From contig LUCM01008403.1 of the NCBI GenBank assembly GCA_008360955.1, positions 34,231 through 98,230 of the forward strand: a stretch of 64,000 nucleotides of DNA. Direction: 5' to 3'. Below, one piece after another: positions 36,201 through 46,614 of this stretch. The DNA is from Fasciolopsis buskii (Eukaryota > Platyhelminthes > Trematoda > Plagiorchiida > Fasciolidae). How positions within the stretch are numbered: position 1 is the stretch's first letter; every line of letters begins with the position of its first letter. The notes below the pieces were generated by a model that ran no database searches, had not been told where the DNA came from, and worked only from the letters and a program-made list of their open reading frames with translations. The position numbers and the translations under genes were made by a program.

Positions 36201-36395
36201 CTGCCGCTGTACGTCTTTGATTTCCGGGTCAATTTTATGTGGAGTCCGTACACTGATTAGGTAGTCTTCTCTTGTCTCAAGCACTACGTATTCTCGCACA
36301 ATGCAAAGGTCTAGACTATGGTATTTCTGGGAATGATCCAGTTCTTGGACTGGAACATATTTCCGTGCAAACAAAGTTGAAACGTAAGAAGATAA
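36201..36395 (-). CDS. Probable internal exon of an unidentified minus-strand gene
   Basis: Acceptor ctttactttccag and donor CAG-gtccat enclose exactly 65 codons, with both borders at codon boundaries. The product reads RKYVPVQELDHSQKYHSLDL, then CIVREYVVLETREDYLISVR and TPHKIDPEIKDVQRQ. It is rich in charged residues and free of low complexity, which is unusual for chance frames here. I do not recognise the domain. It lies on the opposite strand to the exons at 38.5-44.3 kb, so it would be part of a different gene or lie within another gene's intron. Confidence 0.45.
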
Positions 36396-36891
36396 CTGGA
36401 AAGTAAAGCATGTTGACATAGTTCTGGCAAAACATAACCCTAGGATCTCTTGGGGACAACTATTTCCTTGGAAACTGGGGTGGTATTTCCGTTATCACAG
36501 CCAGGAATTTCTCCCTGGTTATCTTTTTTTCTTATTATGATCCATCGGAATTGTTATCCATGATTTAGGCCTCTCTCGAAATGACTAATGTTGACTGGTA
36601 TAAGACCAACAGACGGTTTTCCGAAGAAAGCCTTTCTAAAAGTGGATTTCAGACACTTGCATGATAAAAATACAAGAAAATTGTCATTTATTTCAGTACG
36701 GTAACTTTGCGGTCAATACAAAATATGTTGGCTATTGATTTTTCCCCCGTTAGTTTTCATATAAACGATTATTTTATTTAGATTAAAACATTGTACATTG
36801 TACATATGAAAAAATCCAATTTTCACGGTGATGGCACACTGGACACACATTTTTATCAATGCATAACCAGTTACATTTACCAGCCGCTTGC

Positions 36892-36894
<3 letters not shown>

Positions 36895-36937
<43 letters not shown>
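36895..36937. repeat. (TA)n microsatellite
   Basis: 43 bases of perfect AT alternation. Frames reading YIYIYIY here come from the repeat and are not genes. Confidence 0.95.
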
Positions 36938-36941
<4 letters not shown>

Positions 36942-37364
36942 TATATGCAAATCATTTAAAGTCGCAACCATGGCAAAGGGCGAAGGAAATGAGAAACACA
37001 GAAAAAAGAAAAGGAAAACTTGCACGTAATTGGCCTTGCATGCAGGGTTCTCCTTCATTCGCATCGAGGTCATCCGCTATTTGTAAGGATTCATTAATCC
37101 GGTACAGGTCTGATACTACCATGCGACACAAACCGAGGTAGTGGCCTGATCCTACCTACATTCTGACTACTGTGAACCACAAGACAACAGGACGATCTGA
37201 GGGCTACGTAAACTACAGAACGATTCGAACTGAGCTGAGCTTTCTAGATGACCAAGATAAACCTTCCCACGAATGGTGGTGAGCATTTAGCCATAGGCTT
37301 TGAGAGCCGTTCAGGGTTGGCTTGAAATCACGACTTGTCCTACTCACCACCAAGAGATTCAAAA

Positions 37365-37983
37365 AAATCGGGAGCCTCAGCACAGTTAATGGAGGTGCTT
37401 AAGAGAAGATCACACTGTGAACTGCGGAGCCAGAGCAGCTTTCGCGGAACTATGGCATTTGCAGCGCCGCCATGATAACCGGCATTCACTCAACGGAAGG
37501 GTGTACAATGCCACAGGTCGTAGTACCCTGCTTTGCGATTTCGAGACACGACCTATCCGCGTTCAGGATACCCAGCGACGTTTTGTGTTCCACCACCGAT
37601 GTCTCCGAAGCATTGCTGATGTCTGGAGGGAACATTGGATGAGCAACGACGAGGTGCGTCGTCGTGTTTTGGGTGTGGACGGTCATCCTCTCACTGAGAT
37701 AATCACTCTACATCGCCTTCGGTGGCTTCGACACGTATTGTGTAGGCCTGTCCATCGTCTATCTCTTCGTGCCCACTTTGCGTGCTGAACAAGGCTAGAA
37801 GAAGCAACGTGGCGGTCAGGCTATGACTTGTCGTAGAGGTATGAAGAAGTTAGTTTCGATTTTTGCCTCGATTGGTGCTTCCAGCCTTCTTGGTTGGTGG
37901 TTGTTGTTGATTGGGGGTACTCAGACATATGATTCAGAACCGAAATCAATGGCGCGAATGCTGTGCGGTCTGTCTGTGGAACT
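37365..37983 (+). mobile_element. RTE-type LINE 3' fragment (family B), copy 1 of an inverted pair
   Basis: The fragment begins around GGGAGCCTCAGC, matching the Y-L-G-S block of the family B element, and continues with RARAAFAELWHLQRRHDNRH. The frame at 37417-37788 ends with VFHHRCLRSIADVWREHWMS and LRWLRHVLCRPVHRLSLRAH. A frameshift and a TAG follow, then QRGGQAMTCRRGMKKL in another frame, to a 3' end at CTGTCTGTGGAACT (37970-37983). A (TA)n tail follows directly. From about 37483 to 37983 it is essentially identical to the minus-strand copy at 40723-41227, including the same frameshift and stop. Confidence 0.85.
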
Positions 37984-37984
37984 A

Positions 37985-38018
<34 letters not shown>
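37983..38018. repeat. (TA)n tract at the 3' end of LINE copy 1
   Basis: AT alternation with one C at 38003, directly abutting the LINE 3' end, so it may have grown from the element's tail. Confidence 0.85.
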
Positions 38019-38169
38019 ATATTATATATTTTTGTATGTTGCATTCCCAGTGGTGTTTCATCTCTTGCAGCCGTGGTTGGCATCAGAATAACTAATTTTC
38101 ATCAATAAAATATAATCTGAATTGAATGAAAACACATTTAGTATGTTTCGCTGGCAGATTTAGACAAAT

Positions 38170-38304
38170 AGTGAATTGATCTGACTGTGTGAAGTCTTCA
38201 ACCTTGGCGGAATTCGCATCCACACACGGACGCATTTCACGCACTTGTACCGTGCGTGCCCTACGAACTGATCCACGAGGCCAGACCAAACGATTTTCGG
38301 ACAT
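38170..38304 (-). repeat. tRNA-derived SINE, copy 2
   Basis: Read on the minus strand it starts TGTCCGAA, then TGGCCTCGTGGATCAGTTCG (A-box region) and GTGTGGATGCGAATTCCGCC (B-box region), followed by AAGGTTGAAGACTT and CAGATCAA. The 52819-52935 copy has the same blocks in the same order. Not a functional tRNA. Confidence 0.7.
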
Positions 38305-38486
38305 TTCGCTTATTTTTGTTTAGTTTTTCCAAATTGTTTTGCAATGTATTGTAAAACATTCTGTATTTAGGAGTAGCATCCATGCACCATTTAGCTGTAC
38401 CGCTTATTACCTTCGGTGGATCGTTTCTTGCTTGCCTTTCTTATGTTTGTTTGTCCATGAGTGCACGTGTTCTTCACCTTGCAAAG

Positions 38487-38670
38487 GAAACCCCGCGTCG
38501 GCCTTAAAATCAAATCAGCCTAGTGTACATATAAATGATGGATCTGCTCCTCAAGTTTTTCATGGATTTATCGATTTTCTCGTTCGAGAGTTTTTATTAT
38601 TGTGCAGCAGCGAGAAGCTGATAACAAGCTGTATGATTTCACGGGACAAAGTGCGCCCGAAAAGTTATAG
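38487..38670 (+). CDS. Probable exon of an unidentified plus-strand gene (exon 1 of 4 seen)
   Basis: A pyrimidine-rich acceptor ending cttcaccttgcaaag precedes 38487, and a consensus donor, ATAG-gtgagt, follows 38670. The frame reads SALKSNQPSVHINDGSAPQV, then FHGFIDFLVREFLLLCSSEK and LITSCMISRDKVRPKSY, leaving two bases of a codon. The next exon, at 39351, supplies the missing base. An alternative acceptor ending aaatcag at 38518 would shorten it. The frame stays open upstream through a hydrophobic stretch (SCLPFLCLFVHEC), so the true start may differ. I recognise no family. Confidence 0.45.
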
Positions 38671-39350
38671 GTGAGTATGATTTTAATTAACTTCAAAGTG
38701 CATATGCGATTGATGGTATTGAAACCGAGATTCGGTATACGAAGTAAGTTTACTAAATAGTGGCTGCTAATGGGTATACCACTGGGAATTTATCCACAGG
38801 GAATTCTGCCCTAGTGGCATCAACCAGAATTCATTAGAATTGCAGGTAAAACGGATTTCTTTTCCTGACACCAACTCAGGTTCATTAAGCGGAAAATTAA
38901 AAGTGTAATTGTATTTCAAATATAAGTGTATTCGAGCGTGCTGATTAATCTGCTTTCCTGAATCCTGATGGGGAGCCTACTTTGAAGCAATCTGAACAGA
39001 CCCGGCAAGAAGTTGAATGAATTCCACAAATAGTGGCGCTGCTCAGTGAAAAACACGTATCTGGGGTAGAAAAAATACTGCCCAAAGTATAGGATACCAA
39101 CGTAAAAACGAAAGATTTGTATTTATTCCAGAAGTCATAAAGTTAGGAGTTTAAGAAGCCTACAGACCAATCGGGATCTCCAAATTTCGAGATCCGGAGT
39201 TCCGATCATTCCATCCTAGTCAGCTTATTGTTCAATAATATCTCAATACCGGCTGCCATTTCGTAGATGTATTGTTTATATAGGGACAGAAGTAGGTGAG
39301 CGATTGAGTGTTTCATTCATTCTCTGATAATTTATGTTTATCTCGGTTAG

Positions 39351-39453
39351 GTCCTCCTTTAACGATTGTACTCGCCTAAAAGAACTCTTGCCTTTCACGG
39401 CAAATGTTTCATGGTTCGGTTTCTCTCCATCAAAAAGTTTTACATCAAGTAAG
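39351..39453 (+). CDS. Probable exon of the same unidentified gene (exon 2 of 4 seen)
   Basis: Acceptor tttatgtttatctcggttag and donor AAG-gtatat enclose 103 nt: one base completing the previous codon, then 34 codons, SSFNDCTRLKELLPFTANVS and WFGFSPSKSFTSSK. It leaves at a codon boundary, which fits the next exon at 40043. A minus-strand frame at 39276-39503 is also open here and looks protein-like, so strand is not beyond doubt; the plus strand has better splice sites. Confidence 0.4.
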
Positions 39454-40042
39454 GTATATCCCTTCAGTCCAGTGACACTTGCACATTGTTTGTTGTATAA
39501 CACAAGGGATGAATATTATTATTATTGTAATTGTTGCCACCATTATTGTTAATAATTTAGCACATTCCTTCTGGATAATTCTATTCATGTTCCGAAGTCA
39601 GACTAACATTTTGCCAAAATGTAAACTCAGAGCACGAGCCTATTTTCACCCTACTCCCGGTAGGTTTGAAATAAGAATTTAAGAGCTGACAGCAATAACC
39701 AGTAGCCGAAAAGGTCACTGTCGCAACACATCTCGTGATCGGCCAGCCTTTCTGCCAACTACGGCTGGACTGTTCAAACCAGTAATTTTCGCGATATGTG
39801 CATGTTCCAAGACTGAATTACAAATCGATTTGCACAGTTCCAGTTTGACCATGATAATCAGTGTATTTAAATGTTCTCACTTACCGGGACTAAGTAAACC
39901 AAAATTCTGGTCATGAGAGAGCTATCAAAAGTAGCCATTGTTCTTCACATTTTGCTCGTGAACGACTGGATGTTGTACTTACGAAAATAAATCCATCATG
40001 GTGAACTGGATGCGGTAAAACCATACGGTTATTTCACCTTAG

Positions 40043-40215
40043 AAATGCACAGTGAACCAACCCTATCCCTATTTTCGTGAGGACTGTCTATCCTCCAAAT
40101 ACCAACGATTCGAGTGTACAAATGAAATGTGGATTATCTGTTCAGGGCTGCAATTGTGCAGTGTTATGCTGAACCCAGCTGCCATAGAAAAGAATCCGAA
40201 GCCAATGAGACACAG
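40043..40215 (+). CDS. Probable exon of the same unidentified gene (exon 3 of 4 seen), Cys-containing
   Basis: Acceptor ggttatttcaccttag and donor ACAG-gtgtca enclose 173 nt. The frame reads KCTVNQPYPYFREDCLSSKY, then QRFECTNEMWIICSGLQLCS and VMLNPAAIEKNPKPMRH, ending with two bases of a codon. Five cysteines in about 40 residues suggest a secreted or extracellular region. The exit phase fits the exon at 44098. I noted a faint likeness of C-x-x-E-M-W to cysteine-knot proteins such as RECK, but it is too weak to name the gene. Confidence 0.45.
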
Positions 40216-40509
40216 GTGTCAAAATTTGTGGAATCTCCTTTAAAATGCAAACAGCACTTAGTAACTCAAGAGTGATCTACACACAAACTTCAGGACCGAC
40301 CACGGGCCGCACATCATCTGTTGGGCTTGGCCTAATCATCTTACTTTAGGCCAGTCGGATGCCTCATCACTCAGGCTGAAACGTAATTGCGACAAGTCCA
40401 TCAGGGAATCACAATAAAACACCGCTGTCACTTGTACTATAAGAAACGTAGCCATTCAGAAACGTTAAGGTCGGGATTCTGCTACTGTTATTGGACTGAA
40501 GGTGATCCA

Positions 40510-40512
<3 letters not shown>

Positions 40513-40544
<32 letters not shown>
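40513..40544. repeat. (TA)n microsatellite
   Basis: 32 bases of perfect AT alternation. Confidence 0.95.
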
Positions 40545-40546
<2 letters not shown>

Positions 40547-40722
40547 TTATGCACTGGATTGAAAACAACCATGGTGCCAACGCATCATGTAAATAGAACT
40601 TTGTAGAAGGATGACAAATAGTGGGCAAAATAATAAATCATAACAAGCCAACTGTTTTCTTTGTCTTCGCCATACTTATTTGGTGATTTTTCATTTGTTT
40701 TCTGATTATTTTAAGGAAGAAG

Positions 40723-41227
40723 AGTTCCACAGACAGACCGCACAGCATTCGCGCCATTGATTTCGGTTCTGAATCATATGTCTGAGTACCCCCAATCAAC
40801 AACAACCACCAACCAAGAAGGCTGGAAGCACCAATCGAGGCAAAAATCGAAACTAACTTCTTCATACCTCTACGACAAGTCATAGCCTGACCGCCACGTT
40901 GCTTCTTCTAGCCTTGTTCAGCACGCAAAGTGGGCACGAAGAGATAGACGATGGACAGGCCTACACAATACGTGTCGAAGCCACCGAAGGCGATGTAGAG
41001 TGATTATCTCAGTGAGAGGATGACCGTCCACACCCAAAACACGACGACGCACCTCGTCGTTGCTCATCCAATGTTCCCTCCAGACATCAGCAATGCTTCG
41101 GAGACATCGGTGGTGGAACACAAAACGTCGCTGGGTATCCTGAACGCGGATAGGTCGTGTCTCGAAATCGCAAAGCAGGGTACTACGACCTGTGGCATTG
41201 TACACCCTTCCGTTGAGTGAATGCCGG
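40723..41227 (-). mobile_element. RTE-type LINE 3' fragment (family B), copy 2 of an inverted pair
   Basis: On the minus strand, from about 41227 down to 40723, this matches 37483-37983 base for base wherever I compared them, including RHSLNGRVYNATGRSTLLCD, the frameshift after RLSLRAHFAC and the later TAG. It ends at the same CTGTCTGTGGAACT, but is followed by CTTCTTCC rather than (TA)n. At the 5' side the two copies part near 41227: copy 1 continues into more LINE sequence, copy 2 does not. Confidence 0.85.
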
Positions 41228-42004
41228 ATGTCATGATGGCTCAATTTGTAATGGTTGGCGGAATACATGTTGATCGTTATTTGTGGTGGCATTTTGGATT
41301 CCCAAGACTTTCGCAAGATGCACCTACCAGAAGAATCGCGGGAGTATCTTTTAGCAACAGCATTGAAATCCCCAACCGGTATTCAAATGCTCATCACCTA
41401 TGAAATCCGATCCAGATGTTTCGATTTCAAATCATAGTTACGCCGGCAATGAACGAATAATCTGCTGAATGATTATGTTTGAAATCTTGGTTTCTAGTTG
41501 TTGCAATGAAATCGTAATGTTTCACGGTTTCCGCTTACTGGTAAGCCCAATGTCGAAATTTATTATTGATTGACAGACCAAGCCAAGTGATCACAACCTT
41601 GAAGTGGTTTAAACAGACCGGCCAAATAGTGTTAGCCTTGATCCAATAAAACGGCGCAACTTGTTCATGATGGACGGAATTAATGAAAGCTCTTCTGTCA
41701 GTTGAGAAGACTGAATACTTATGAAGTCCGTCTTATTCCCATAGGTTTCAGTCACTCACGCTGCTAACCTACACTAATTTAGTGTAATGAATAAAAAAGA
41801 CATTATTCCGAGGCAGCTAAAATTTCTTGTTACATTTGCTCGGGGTGGGGGGATTTTACATCTTGTCAGAAGTGACGGACGAATTTTGACAGCGATTATC
41901 TCTTAAATCAGCACCCTCCAAAAACTCTATCGACTGGTTGCCCAGCAAATAACAGGAAAGCAAATGGTTATTAATATAGAATAGAAAGTTTAGTTACGTA
42001 TTGC
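41228..42004. other. No gene recognised
   Basis: Small overlapping plus frames at 41221-41437 have no domain. Probably intron of the plus-strand gene if the exons at 40043 and 44098 belong together. Confidence 0.3.
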
Positions 42005-42085
42005 ACTTTTAAAGCTGATGCCATGAGTCAGAATTGAACTGAGGACCTTGGGCTTAGTGGGCGATTATCTTGCCACTGGGTCGTT
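42005..42085 (-). repeat. tRNA-like SINE remnant
   Basis: On the minus strand ACGACCCAGTGGCAAGATAA carries an A-box-like motif, and about 40 bases later GTCCTCAGTTCAATTCTGAC carries a B-box-like motif (GTTCAATTC). Spacing is that of a tRNA. It may belong with the remnant at 63871-63930, which has a similar CCCA-TTGGC start. Confidence 0.45.
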
Positions 42086-43115
42086 ACATCAAAATCTGGA
42101 TATGCAACATTTACATGGGTTTTTTATTTTATATAAAATCTGGCTTCCCTTGCCATTTAGAAACACCTCACATTATTATCCTGACTGCTGCTGGTGGTGA
42201 CAGGTTAAGGCGAAGACCCGTGAGTCGGAATTGTGTAGTAAGTGACTCGCTTGATTTATCGATTACTGTCGAGGGACAAAGTCTATCCATGTACTGAACT
42301 AATAATCACTCGTTCAACCAGCTGACCATGTTCATGTCACCATGGTAAAACGACATCAACCACAATTGAGATGAGACTGGGGTAGCTACCGTTTGAAACC
42401 ACCCGAGACGAGCGTGAGATTTGCATTCCATGTTGCCATTAACGTTTTTTCCTATCCAAGTTACCGACCTTCGTGTAGCTTGGATGGTTGGATCAAGCAA
42501 ATAACTGAGAGGTTGGAGACCAACACCACCCACCCCGACGAAATAAATGCATTTGTAATTCCACACAGAACATGGTGTTTGAGTCTTTGTCTGATTTCAA
42601 TCGATATCATTCTTCCTATTTTTTCGGTCCGTTGTCGGCCGATTAATTCTCAAACAGGCGTCACCATTAACAACTGAAGAGAAATCTAGCCGTGCGCCGA
42701 CAACCTTGGAAGGAAGAATAAACAAGAGCATCAATTACTCGCCTACATTGATTCTCGTGGAGCGGACATTTTTGTCATTGGTCTTAGCTTCTAGACATTG
42801 GCACGTGCTTGAAATAGCATTTACATTGCACTACCACGAGAGCTTGGAAGATACTAGTTACTGAGCTGTAGCCCAGGGACTGAGCAACCTAAGGATCACG
42901 TACCCCATCCCCAAGTCCGTTGAGACGAGGGAACGGTTTAAGTGTCTTTCAAGGACAGATCATAATAATAAGAGGAGCATCACTAAGGTTTTAATTCAGT
43001 ATACCCTACGCTGACCGTTTCTGTCCTGATTTTCACAGTAATTATGAAAATCGAATCACAGAAATGCCAAGGCGAAGGTGATGGCAATTTTCTTTTTATG
43101 ATTAAAGAAGCACGG

Positions 43116-43153
<38 letters not shown>

Positions 43154-44097
43154 TATTTCAAAGGGATCGTTATTGCTTCACATCTTTCTGGCGGTTTGTT
43201 TCTTCCCACTTTTGCGGTGCGAGGTATACGATGTAGCTTAATGCCATAAATTAACGTTGCATGATGCACAGGTTACCACCAATCCGTTGCGTTCACCTTG
43301 CGTGGTGTCAAGTTAGAGATCAATGGAAAGCTAACCTAGGTGGGAATCTGTACTAGTGCTGACGGGAATAATACCAATCCGCAAAAAGTCCCACACAACA
43401 TTCTTCTGTTTCGGTCACCTAGATCCCGCAACTTTGTCCCATAAATTTGTTCTTTATGCTTCCAGACTTGGTCTGTTCGATTTCCCAGCGTTGCCTGAGT
43501 AGCGATCTGTCATTGTTAGGCTACGGTGAGTACGTAAATGCACAACCCATGCAAGTGGTATCAGGATGAACCATGCGATGTACTCAGTTAGCGTGCTGCT
43601 GTCGTGCCATCCCATTTATTGATTACGTAATGCCCTATTTATATTCAATAGGTAGTGTTTGTGACTCATTTCTATATTTCCTGATTCGCTGAACGGAATT
43701 TCCTGACACAAATAAGTCATTTTCCAGCACCATCAAAAATCGTGCTTTTATTCACAGTTTCTCCGTAATCAAGTAGGTTCTAGAGGTTGTTGTGGATAAA
43801 ATAATGTGTATCATCTTTCCTGTAGAACTAAAATCAGCATGTGCGAATAGCAAAATTGGTAATAACGATAGTAGGACCTCACATAGGTTTAATTAATAAA
43901 TGCTGACTGATTCACCCAACCCGCCGATGATACTGTTCACCGGTATTTCATTCAAAACTAACACCGCTTTGGGCAGATCTAGGAAATTCTTTTAGAAGTT
44001 TGAAATTTTAAGTTTAACAGAACATACATACTGTCCCTAACCCCAAATTAATATCACCATCTAACTCAGTTTGACGAGTGGTTTATTTTGTTGACAG
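42086..44097. other. No gene recognised; probable intron
   Basis: A plus frame at 42393-42677 contains DGWIKQITERLETNTTHPDE, which looks protein-like but has no clear splice sites. A (TA)n array lies at 43117-43152. Nothing else is supported. Confidence 0.3.
43117..43152. repeat. (TA)n microsatellite
   Basis: 36 bases of perfect AT alternation. Confidence 0.95.
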
Positions 44098-44250
44098 TCG
44101 GATGGTTTGCGATCATACATGGAAAACAATTCCGGAGAGGAATTTCTCAGGAAACGTGCTTTACGTCTTCAAGTGCGCCAAGGCTCTTGGCGTTAATAAG
44201 AGTAAAACACCCATACCAGCGGCCTACGCTCGGCTGAAATATGAACAGAG
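44098..44250 (+). CDS. Probable exon of the same unidentified gene (exon 4 of 4 seen)
   Basis: Acceptor gtttattttgttgacag and donor AGAG-gtcaga enclose 153 nt. One base completes the codon left open at 40215, then the frame reads RMVCDHTWKTIPERNFSGNV, LYVFKCAKALGVNKSKTPIP and AAYARLKYEQ, leaving two bases. The whole set 38487, 39351, 40043 and 44098 is therefore phase-consistent. No domain is recognised. A second frame through this exon is open for about 30 codons but then hits a stop. Confidence 0.45.
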
Positions 44251-45306
44251 GTCAGATTTATTTTATTCTCGTGAAAGAATGTAATACTCTGTGACCCAGT
44301 TCACTCCGTTACCACGCCATTCTCTTGACGTCTGTGCCACTGGAAGTACCGGCTATTCTGGAGCAAGTTAGTAGGTCATCAATACACTGAACTTTGCACT
44401 GAGACCTGATGAAGTTACTGAATAGCATGGACAAAAGGCGTGACTGCCCTTGGATATAGACATTGGGCTTTACTTGTACCCACTGCTTTGGTAATCAACA
44501 AGGTTTCGTCCTCGTTCCTGTGCCCGTCATCCGTCATAGTTAAGCCTGGTTAGTGGTGAAAAAATAGAATGTCAGCTGAATTTTGGATATTAGTACTTGC
44601 TGATTAAAAATAAAGTGGCAGGAACATTGGGACCAAAATCTCATTTGAATCACTAGGAAGTGGACATAAAATAAAACATTGCTCTGTGGGTGGTTTTCAT
44701 CGGTCAGTCAAAGACAGTCTACATAAAGAGGGCGCGATCCTAACGTTCGGTCCTTATTTTAAGTAGTATCGTATGTGGATGACAGATTCATGTAGGATTC
44801 TAGTGTCAAAGCAGATAACGTCGCATCAAAGCGTAGGGATGATTGAACAGGAAATCACCAGTGCATGTGATGAGAGACAATAACCATGAGACCGGTTGCA
44901 TGTTCCTGAGGGAAGTGTCTTCATATGTATACTACAATACTTACAATAAAGCTGACTAAGTAAGACAAATTTAAGTGCTGCTACTATTGTCAGACTTATA
45001 AGTCCACACGGGATACCAGTTTAGACAATATTTTTACACATTTAGGTGGACCTTCTTAGTAATATTGCACTCCACACTGGGGACCAGGGGCTGAGCAGAA
45101 AAAATGGCCTGGAAGTTGCGTAATGTGCTAGTATCGACCGACCAAAATGTTGCCGCTGAAGCCTGCTCACGGCACGGGCGAATGGCAACTGTGTGGAAGA
45201 GGGCGTCAGTGGGGTGGTAGTCTTGATGACGAATTAACTACCATGTGAGTGGGGGAAGACAACAACTCGTTGCCCACCGGTTCGTCACTTCAACTGACCT
45301 AATTAG
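44251..45306. other. No gene recognised; possible intron
   Basis: No open stretch with splice sites is visible. Confidence 0.3.
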
Positions 45307-45394
45307 ACCTTATGTCTGGGCATGCTCCATCCAAAATACTCATCAGCGAAGCATGTCCTCGAAAAATCCGCGTACTTCGTCCCAGAATCTACAA
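45307..45394 (+). CDS. Possible continuation exon, unidentified
   Basis: Acceptor cacttcaactgacctaattag precedes 45307. One base completes the codon left at 44250, then PYVWACSIQNTHQRSMSSKN and PRTSSQNLQ. A weak donor, CAA-gttgaa, would end it at a codon boundary, matching the exon at 46396. A second frame (LCLGMLHPKYSSAKHVLEKS and on to a stop) is also open and protein-like after the same acceptor, so the frame is uncertain. Confidence 0.25.
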
Positions 45395-45935
45395 GTTGAA
45401 TATTTAGTTCTTGTTTTTCGTTGCTCTGTGTGCTTTACGGAATCATCTGTCAATAACTTCGACAGTTTTATTTTCTCAAGTGTTCTAAAACCATTTCAAT
45501 ATTCCTCTCCCCCAAAAAGCTTGGTGATATGGGGTTGTGCATAACCTAGTGAGAAAGAACGAAATCAAATTGTTGCAAAATTACGGCGTGTTTCATTCTT
45601 TTCAAGATGCATGGATGTGTGAAGAACATCAGTCCCAACATAAAAACAAGTAGAGGGAATATGAAGCCTTGGTAAAAACAAAAAATGAAGAACAACACAA
45701 GCGCGTACAGTTCGCAGATTAGAGTTTAGTCATTTCAGTTGGCTAGTTGGTTTTTTATCGAACTGGAGCAGTACAGATGTGGCGACAGCAGTAGTTTTGG
45801 CTTGGACTGTTTTGTCAGGATTAGGTGAATGCATGTTTATTCTGTTGCCGGTTTTCCTAACGATGTGGTTCTGGTGGAAAAATTCATCGTGTTGGTGAGG
45901 CAATTTACGGTTGTCGGTGGCCAATTCCCACTCAC

Positions 45936-46237
45936 GAAAGCTGTCGCTCGGAGACTTCTACTTCTTGGTGCACACCGAATCGAAACAAGCAACGGCCGGA
46001 TGTCTCGATGAGAACCCTTTTACCCGGGGCACCCTGTCTTGGTTCCACCCACACGTGTGGTCGTGATCCATCTTTGCGTGATGTGCGAGAACGGAGTTCG
46101 CTCTCTATAACTGTTCCAAGATCCCCCTCGACACAACAAATGAAATTCTGTTTATGGTAGAATACTGCTCGCATGCGACCTTGCAGAGTTGTCACGAAAC
46201 GGAAGGCGGAAGTAATTTGTTCTTCTTTCACCTTGAC
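45936..46237 (-). CDS. Probable internal exon of an unidentified minus-strand gene
   Basis: On the minus strand, acceptor tccattttgattag and donor TTTC-gtgagt enclose 302 nt. The frame begins at a codon boundary with VKVKEEQITSAFRFVTTLQG, then RMRAVFYHKQNFICCVEGDL, GTVIESELRSRTSRKDGSRP, HVWVEPRQGAPGKRVLIETS and GRCLFRFGVHQEVEVSERQL. It is rich in Arg and Glu, with no stop in 100 codons. I do not recognise the domain. It lies between plus-strand candidates at 45307 and 46396, so at least one of the two strand assignments is likely to be wrong, or the genes are nested. Confidence 0.4.
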
Positions 46238-46395
46238 CTAATCAAAATGGAAGAACAAATGTTGTTGTGAATTCACTGTAAATGAAATGTTTTCAAAAAC
46301 TTTTTTAATCGATTGAAATCGTCATTATCAGTTTTGAAGCACGCAGAACAGTTCTTCGAATATCACAGAGAAAACAAACGAAAATGGTTTCATAG

Positions 46396-46614
46396 AAGAG
46401 GGATCAGTACGTAATGAGCTTTTCCGAAACATCCGGAAATAGATACCTGAGTGCTCGATCACTGCAACCCACGGCAACATATGACGTTTCAGTAACACAA
46501 CTGCTAATCAGTGTGTCCGCCTGTCTATCTGCCTGGTTATTTGTCAGTGTCACTATTCTTGCTTCTATCTCCATCTATTGGTTGGCTTTCCGTCCACCAA
46601 ATGCTTCAGTGTAA
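46396..46614 (+). CDS. Possible last exon encoding a membrane anchor
   Basis: An acceptor-like aaaatggtttcatag precedes 46396. The frame KRDQYVMSFSETSGNRYLSA, RSLQPTATYDVSVTQ leads into a hydrophobic stretch, LLISVSACLSAWLFVSVTIL and ASISIYWLAF, then RPPNASV and a stop. That is the pattern of a single transmembrane segment with a very short tail. The part before it has the spacing of a fibronectin type III end (Y-x-V-x-V). It would fit as the end of the plus-strand gene at 38.5-44.3 kb, but the linking exon is weak. Confidence 0.35.
   Translation, partial: KRDQYVMSFSETSGNRYLSARSLQPTATYDVSVTQLLISVSACLSAWLFVSVTILASISIYWLAFRPPNASV

Noticed and set aside
39276..39503. Minus-strand frame with GYTLLDVKLFDGEKPNHETF
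   Set aside because: It looks protein-like, but the plus strand at the same place has better splice sites and phase agreement with its neighbours, so I preferred the plus-strand exon.
40043..40215. Possible RECK-like cysteine-knot exon
   Set aside because: Only a few aligned residues (C-x-x-E-M-W...C) agree; not enough to name it.
44395..44450. CCTGATGAAG near 44405 as a possible hammerhead core
   Set aside because: No GAAA at the expected place and no stems.
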